A stretch of 64,000 bases of DNA, from positions 62,001 through 126,000 of the forward strand of contig NZ_BBWH01000001.1 of the NCBI RefSeq assembly GCF_001463705.1, read 5' to 3'. The position numbers and the translations under genes are program-made. Position 1 is the first letter of the stretch; each line of letters begins with the position of its first letter. Positions 60,256 through 64,000 of this stretch are shown piece after piece. The stretch comes from Aureimonas sp. AU12. GTDB taxonomy: Bacteria; Pseudomonadota; Alphaproteobacteria; Rhizobiales; Rhizobiaceae. A model generated the notes under the pieces. The model saw only the letters and a list, made by a program, of their open reading frames with translations. It ran no database searches and was not told the origin of the DNA.

Positions 60256-61890
60256 ATGACAGCCAACGCGCCGCAGACCGATGCTTCGCTTCTCGTGGTG
60301 GAGGACCTGACCGTCGCGCTTCCCGTCGGTATGGACCGGCCTCATGCGGTGCGAGGCCTGTCGTTCGAACTGCGGGCCGGTGAAATCCTGTGCATCATCG
60401 GGGAGTCCGGGTCGGGTAAGTCGGTCACGGCCAACGCGGTGATGGGACTGCTGCCCTCCACGCTGAAGATCGCAAGCGGCCGGATCCGGCTTCAGGGAGC
60501 CGATCTTCTTGGGGCCTCGCCGGCGGATCTGCGCTCGCTGCGTGGGCGCATCGTCTCGATCGTGTTCCAGGATCCACTCTCGGCGCTCAACCCGCTGATG
60601 ACGATCGGTGACCAGATCCTGGAAGTCATGGACGCTCATCCCGCACAGGCCCCGCGTGACCGGGCAGCGCGCGTCGTGGATCTGCTCACCGAGGTCGGCC
60701 TGCCCGATCCCGAGACGATCCGGCATCAATACCCGTTCCGGCTTTCCGGTGGCCAGCGCCAGCGCGTGATGATCGCGATGGCGCTGGCCCTCGATCCCGA
60801 CATCCTCATCGCCGACGAACCGACCACCGCCCTCGACGTGACGACGCAGGCGCAGATCCTCGAACTCATCGCCGCCATTCAGCGGCGCAAATCGATGGGC
60901 GTCATGTTCATCACTCATGATTTCGGCGTCGTCGCCGACATCGCCGACCGGGTGATCGTGATGGAAAAGGGCTTCGCGGTGGAGAGTGGCCCGGCGGCAG
61001 GCGTGCTGGGTTCGCCCGTCCATCCCTATACGCAGCGCCTCATCGCGGCAGTGCCGCGAATGCGCACTATCGACCGCTCCGTGAAGGACGATTCCCCCGT
61101 CGTGCTGGAGGTTCGCTCGCTCGCCAAGACCTATCGCATGAGCGGCTCCTTTTTCGGCCGGGCCCTCGAGATCCAGGCAGTGGACGACGTGTCCTTCACC
61201 GTCTGCAAGGGCCAGACGGTCGGCATCGTCGGTGAGTCCGGGTCCGGCAAGTCGACGCTGGGCCGCCTCGTGATGAAGCTGCTCGACAGCGACGGCGGGC
61301 AGATCCTCTTCGACGGACGCGACATCGCGCCAATGCCGGAAACCGAGTTCCGGGCCCTTCGCCCCTACATCCAGATGATCTTCCAGGATCCGTTCGCCTC
61401 GCTCAATCCGCGGCTGACCGTCGGCCGGCTGCTGACGGTCGGGCCGATGGCGCACGGCGTCTCCGCAACGGAAGCCCGCGCCAAGGCGGCAAGGCTGCTG
61501 GCCCTCGTTGGGCTCGACGAAGGCGCCTACGACCGCTATCCGCACGAGTTTTCCGGCGGCCAACGGCAGCGCGTCGGCATCGCGCGGGCGCTGATGTTCG
61601 ATCCGCTCGTCATTGTCGCAGACGAGGCCGTGTCGGCGCTCGACGTTTCAATCCAGGCGCAGATTCTCGACCTTCTGGAGACAATTCAGGCCGAGACCGG
61701 GGTCGCGATGGTTTTCATCACGCATGACCTGCGCGTCGCCAGCCGGCTTTGCGACGTGGTGGGCGTGATGCATCGCGGGCGGATGGTCGAGTTCGGGCCG
61801 CCCTCGCAGATCTTCCATCGGCCCGAACATGCCTACACGCAGAGCCTCGTTGCCGCGATCCCGGGGGCGGACTGGGATCACGCGGCCTGA
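60256..61890 (+). CDS. Double-ATPase ABC transporter protein (oligopeptide/nickel type, YejF/GsiA-like)
   Basis: A 544-residue protein containing two complete ABC ATPase domains of the dipeptide/oligopeptide (DppD-DppF) type in one chain. The first has Walker [12 protein letters not shown], signature [15 protein letters not shown] and Walker [12 protein letters not shown]; the second has [26 protein letters not shown] and [12 protein letters not shown]. Each is followed by the short oligopeptide-ABC C-terminal region ([12 protein letters not shown] and [12 protein letters not shown]). Both sites look active. GGAG sits eight bases before the ATG. Its permeases and binding protein are not adjacent; they may lie beyond the window. 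Confidence 0.93.
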   Translation: MTANAPQTDASLLVVEDLTVALPVGMDRPHAVRGLSFELRAGEILCIIGESGSGKSVTANAVMGLLPSTLKIASGRIRLQGADLLGASPADLRSLRGRIVSIVFQDPLSALNPLMTIGDQILEVMDAHPAQAPRDRAARVVDLLTEVGLPDPETIRHQYPFRLSGGQRQRVMIAMALALDPDILIADEPTTALDVTTQAQILELIAAIQRRKSMGVMFITHDFGVVADIADRVIVMEKGFAVESGPAAGVLGSPVHPYTQRLIAAVPRMRTIDRSVKDDSPVVLEVRSLAKTYRMSGSFFGRALEIQAVDDVSFTVCKGQTVGIVGESGSGKSTLGRLVMKLLDSDGGQILFDGRDIAPMPETEFRALRPYIQMIFQDPFASLNPRLTVGRLLTVGPMAHGVSATEARAKAARLLALVGLDEGAYDRYPHEFSGGQRQRVGIARALMFDPLVIVADEAVSALDVSIQAQILDLLETIQAETGVAMVFITHDLRVASRLCDVVGVMHRGRMVEFGPPSQIFHRPEHAYTQSLVAAIPGADWDHAA

Positions 61891-61917
61891 GCAAGGGCCG
61901 GATTGCGTTCGCACGCT

Positions 61918-61933
61918 GCCTGTTCGGCATGCG
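61918..61933. repeat. 16-base direct repeat, copy 1
   Basis: GCCTGTTCGGCATGCG, identical to the copy at 62075-62090. This copy lies between the ABC gene and the marR promoter. Confidence 0.8.
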
Positions 61934-61998
61934 TGCGGCGCAAAACGAGGCAGAATGTGCAGCCGCTCAAAAATCTCGCGATAAAGCTGAAATTATAG

Positions 61999-62027
61999 TT
62001 GTTCTTGTCCACTATCGGAGGGATAGT
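61999..62027 (+). promoter_or_regulatory. Candidate marR promoter with overlapping operator
   Basis: TTGTTC (61999-62004), 17-base spacer and GATAGT (62022-62027) could be -35 and -10. The perfect dyad ACTATC-GGAGG-GATAGT (62011-62027) overlaps the spacer and the -10, a repressor-like layout. Confidence 0.45.
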
Positions 62028-62074
62028 CGCCTCATCGAATGAACGTTTCCGCTGTCCCGGGCTCCTCGGGACGA

Positions 62075-62090
62075 GCCTGTTCGGCATGCG
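62075..62090. repeat. 16-base direct repeat, copy 2
   Basis: Second exact copy of GCCTGTTCGGCATGCG, 157 bases after the first, between the marR promoter and the chosen marR ATG. Confidence 0.8.
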
Positions 62091-62128
62091 CCGGACCGGG
62101 AAGCGGAGGCTTGCGAAGGGCGCGGGGA

Positions 62129-62635
62129 ATGCCGCACGGGTCGGCCGAGATTGCGAATGCGAGGGCGTTGAAGGCCGAGGATATCGACCTCGACATCCTC
62201 GACAGGACGCTCAACTTCTTCGTGCGCACGATCAACATCGCGGTGACACGCGATCTCGATCGGCGGCTCGAAGGGCTCGACGTCGCGCGTGGCACTGGCA
62301 AGATCACCACCCTCTTTCTCGTCGGCAATCATCCGGGCATCCGCCCTTCCGTCATCGCCGAGGTGATCCTCAAGGACCGCTCGGCCATGGGCCGTGTCCT
62401 CGATGACATGGAAGGCCACGGCCTCATCCGGCGCGAGGTGGCCGGCGACGATTCAAGGGCGCAGGCCCTGTTCCTGACCGTGAAGGGCGAGGCCCTCGCC
62501 ATCACAGTGCGCGCCATCCTCAAGGAGTCGCGCGACTTCTTCGCGGGCACCGACGACGAGGAGTACGCGATGCTCGTGGAGCACCTGCGCCGGATCTACT
62601 GGCGCATAGTCGCCAACAAGGGAGCAAGCGCTTGA
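62129..62635 (+). CDS. MarR-family transcriptional regulator
   Basis: A 168-residue winged-helix regulator. The fold starts around DILDRTLNFFVRTINIAVTR (dimer helix). The DNA-binding helices are near GIRPSVIAEVILKDRSAMGRV, and the wing lies in IRREVAGDDSRAQALFLTVK. MarR proteins usually repress neighbouring catabolic or efflux genes and are released by small ligands. ATG 62129 was picked because a GGGG run precedes it and the longer frame adds a disordered stretch; ATG 62039 is the alternative. Its stop overlaps the TTG of the SDR gene, so the regulator is co-transcribed with its likely targets. Confidence 0.85.
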   Translation: MPHGSAEIANARALKAEDIDLDILDRTLNFFVRTINIAVTRDLDRRLEGLDVARGTGKITTLFLVGNHPGIRPSVIAEVILKDRSAMGRVLDDMEGHGLIRREVAGDDSRAQALFLTVKGEALAITVRAILKESRDFFAGTDDEEYAMLVEHLRRIYWRIVANKGASA

Positions 62636-63345
62636 GCGCGACCGACACCCCCGCGCCGCGCCGCGTCGCCCTGATCTCCGGCGCCTCGCGCGGTATCGGC
62701 CTCGCCATCGCCGAGCGCCTCGCCGCCGAGGGCTGGCACCTGTCGTTGGGCATGCGCGAACCGGCTCTGCCCACCTTCGCCGACCCGGAGCGCACCCATC
62801 TCCAGCGCTACGATGCCGCGGCCGGCGGCGAGGTCGAATGGGTCGCGGCGGCCCTAGAGCGCTTCGGCCGCATCGACGCGATCGTCGCCAATGCCGGATT
62901 GATGATCCCCAAGACCGTCATCGAGGCCGAAGACGAGGATCTCGACGCCATGCTGGCGGTCAACGTCAAGGCGCCGCGTCGGCTGGCCAAGGCTGCCTTC
63001 GAGCCGCTGGCCGCCACCGGCCGGGGCCGGGTGATCGTCCTGGCGTCGCTGTCGGGCAAGCGGGTGAAGTCGCCGACATCCGGCCTTTACTCGATGACCA
63101 AGTTCGCCGCCGTGGCGCTGGCCCACGGAATTCGACAATGCGGCTTCGACCGTGGCATCCGCGCCACCGCCGTCTGCCCCGGCTTCGTCGGCACCGACAT
63201 GGCCCGGGCGCTGACCGATCGCGACGAAGCGGCGATGACGAGCGCGGCGGAACTCGCTGGCATCGTCTCGATGCTCATCGGCCTTTCCAACACCGCGAGC
63301 GTCGCCGAGTTCGCCGTCAACTGCCAGCTCGAGGAGAGCTTCTGA
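62632..63345 (+). CDS. Short-chain dehydrogenase/reductase
   Basis: A 237-residue classical SDR. The nucleotide motif is LISGASRGIGLAIAERLA, the structural NAG is in IVANAGLMIPKT, the catalytic serine is in IVLASLSGKR, and the active-site YxxxK is in GLYSMTKFAAVAL. It should oxidise or reduce a hydroxyl/carbonyl group with NAD(P)(H); the substrate is unknown. The start is TTG at 62632, overlapping the marR stop; no nearer ATG keeps the Rossmann motif. Only one base separates it from the FAD gene. Confidence 0.9.
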   Translation: MSATDTPAPRRVALISGASRGIGLAIAERLAAEGWHLSLGMREPALPTFADPERTHLQRYDAAAGGEVEWVAAALERFGRIDAIVANAGLMIPKTVIEAEDEDLDAMLAVNVKAPRRLAKAAFEPLAATGRGRVIVLASLSGKRVKSPTSGLYSMTKFAAVALAHGIRQCGFDRGIRATAVCPGFVGTDMARALTDRDEAAMTSAAELAGIVSMLIGLSNTASVAEFAVNCQLEESF

Positions 63346-63346
63346 C

Positions 63347-64000
63347 ATGCCCGGTCCCTATGTCGATCCGTTCCACGGCGGTGCCGACCTCCCCGAAAAG
63401 GTGGATGTCGTCGTCATCGGCAGTGGCATCATCGGCGCCTCAACGGCGCTGGAACTGGCCGAGCGCGGCGTCTCCGTGGCGCTGTGCGAGAAGGGCGGCA
63501 TCGGCCACGAGCAGTCCAGCCGCAACTGGGGCTGGGTGCGCATCTCACGCCGCGATCCGCGCGAGGTGCCGCTCATGGCTGAGGCCCTGCGGATCTGGCA
63601 GGGGCTCGACGAGCGCATCGGCCGCCCCACCGGCTACACGCGCGCCGGTATCGTCTTCACCTGCGCCGACGACCAGTCGCTGGCCGAGCACGAGCGCTGG
63701 GGCCGCAACCTCGAGCCCTACCAGATCGAGCATCGCATGCTTTCGGCGCGCGAGCTCGACGAGCTCCTGCCGGGGTCGCGCATGACCGCAAAGGGCGCGC
63801 TCTACACGCCGACCGATGGCCGGGCCGAGCCGCAGAAGGCGGCGCCCGCCATCGCCGAGGCCGCGCGAGAGCATGGCGCCCACGTCCTTACCGAATGTGC
63901 CGTGCGCGGCATCGAGACGACCGGCGGGAGGGTGTCCGGCGTCGTCACCGAACGCGGCTCGATCGCCTGTGGCTCGGTGGTTCTGGCCGGCGGAGCGTGG
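63347..64000 (+). CDS. DAO-type FAD-dependent oxidoreductase (C-terminus off window)
   Basis: The first 218 codons of a D-amino-acid-oxidase/dehydrogenase-like enzyme (DAO fold). The FAD motif VVVIGSGIIGASTALELAERG begins at about residue 21, followed by SSRNWGWVRISRRDPRE and the substrate-side region YTPTDGRAEPQKAAPA. Related proteins oxidise amino acids, N-methyl amino acids or opine-like compounds and pass electrons to the respiratory chain or oxygen. Combined with an SDR, a MarR regulator and a peptide-type ABC ATPase, it suggests catabolism of an amino-acid derivative; that is inference. The frame is open to base 64000. Confidence 0.88.
   Translation, partial: MPGPYVDPFHGGADLPEKVDVVVIGSGIIGASTALELAERGVSVALCEKGGIGHEQSSRNWGWVRISRRDPREVPLMAEALRIWQGLDERIGRPTGYTRAGIVFTCADDQSLAEHERWGRNLEPYQIEHRMLSARELDELLPGSRMTAKGALYTPTDGRAEPQKAAPAIAEAAREHGAHVLTECAVRGIETTGGRVSGVVTERGSIACGSVVLAGGAW

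Noticed and set aside
60015-60266. An 83-residue minus-strand frame after tRNA-Lys
   Set aside because: Low-complexity Arg/Ser/Pro sequence without a family; it overlaps the start of the real ABC gene.
60133-61563. A 476-codon minus-strand frame opposite the ABC ATPase
   Set aside because: The plus strand encodes two complete ABC domains; the antisense product has only His/Asp/Arg-rich sequence.

Overview
The window is a compact, GC-rich, housekeeping stretch from an alphaproteobacterium. The order pdhA-pdhB-pdhC-(SGNH hydrolase)-lpd-lipA-cinA-ispDF-dusB-ntrB-ntrC-ntrY-ntrX-trkA-hfq-hflX-mazG, the fused IspDF, the metal-type KdsA, phosphatidylcholine synthase and the IalB protein all point to the order Hyphomicrobiales (Rhizobiales). 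I cannot name the genus from sequence alone. Start codons are mostly ATG with some GTG and TTG, and many neighbours share stop/start bases (ATGA or TGATG), so translational coupling is widespread.

Layout. 0-4.2 kb, minus strand: ppiD, trpD, trpC and moaC (cut by the window edge) form one overlapping cluster. 4.3-17.7 kb, plus strand: central metabolism and envelope genes tpiA, secG, pyrG, a VOC protein, kdsA, eno and ftsB, then the pyruvate dehydrogenase operon pdhA, pdhB, pdhC, an SGNH hydrolase and lpd. 17.9-19.6 kb: a small YeaQ-type membrane protein, lipA (lipoate for the E2 and lipoyl-E1 subunits made nearby) and a RatA/COQ10-type protein. 19.6-21.3 kb, minus: cinA C-terminal domain and ispDF. 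21.5-32.1 kb, plus: the nitrogen and redox control cluster dusB-ntrBC-ntrYX, then trkA, hfq and hflX. 32.2-41.6 kb, minus: mazG, an MBL hydrolase, tatD, metG, holB, tmk, a D,D-carboxypeptidase homologue, rlpA and a tiny XRE regulator. 41.7-49.4 kb: tRNA-Ser(UGA), an acyltransferase, a quinone reductase, pcs, a UbiH-family hydroxylase, hspQ, ialB and a YejA-like binding protein. 49.5-59.7 kb: mfd and sdhE, recG, then glmU-glmS and ccdA. 59.8-64 kb: tRNA-Lys(UUU) followed by what looks like an accessory transport/catabolic locus: a double-ATPase ABC protein, a MarR regulator, an SDR dehydrogenase and a DAO-type FAD oxidoreductase cut by the window end.

I found no CRISPR array, prophage, insertion sequence or clear defence system, and no convincing wholly new system. 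The best leads are small-scale. The LMW-PBP D,D-carboxypeptidase homologue has lost two of its three active-site motifs. ftsB has a CtrA-like box and a large dyad upstream. dusB and hspQ have candidate promoters placed so close to the ATG that their transcripts may be leaderless. The MarR gene has a dyad operator over its putative promoter, and a 16-bp direct repeat flanks that promoter. The tRNA-Lys lies at the edge between core and accessory genes.
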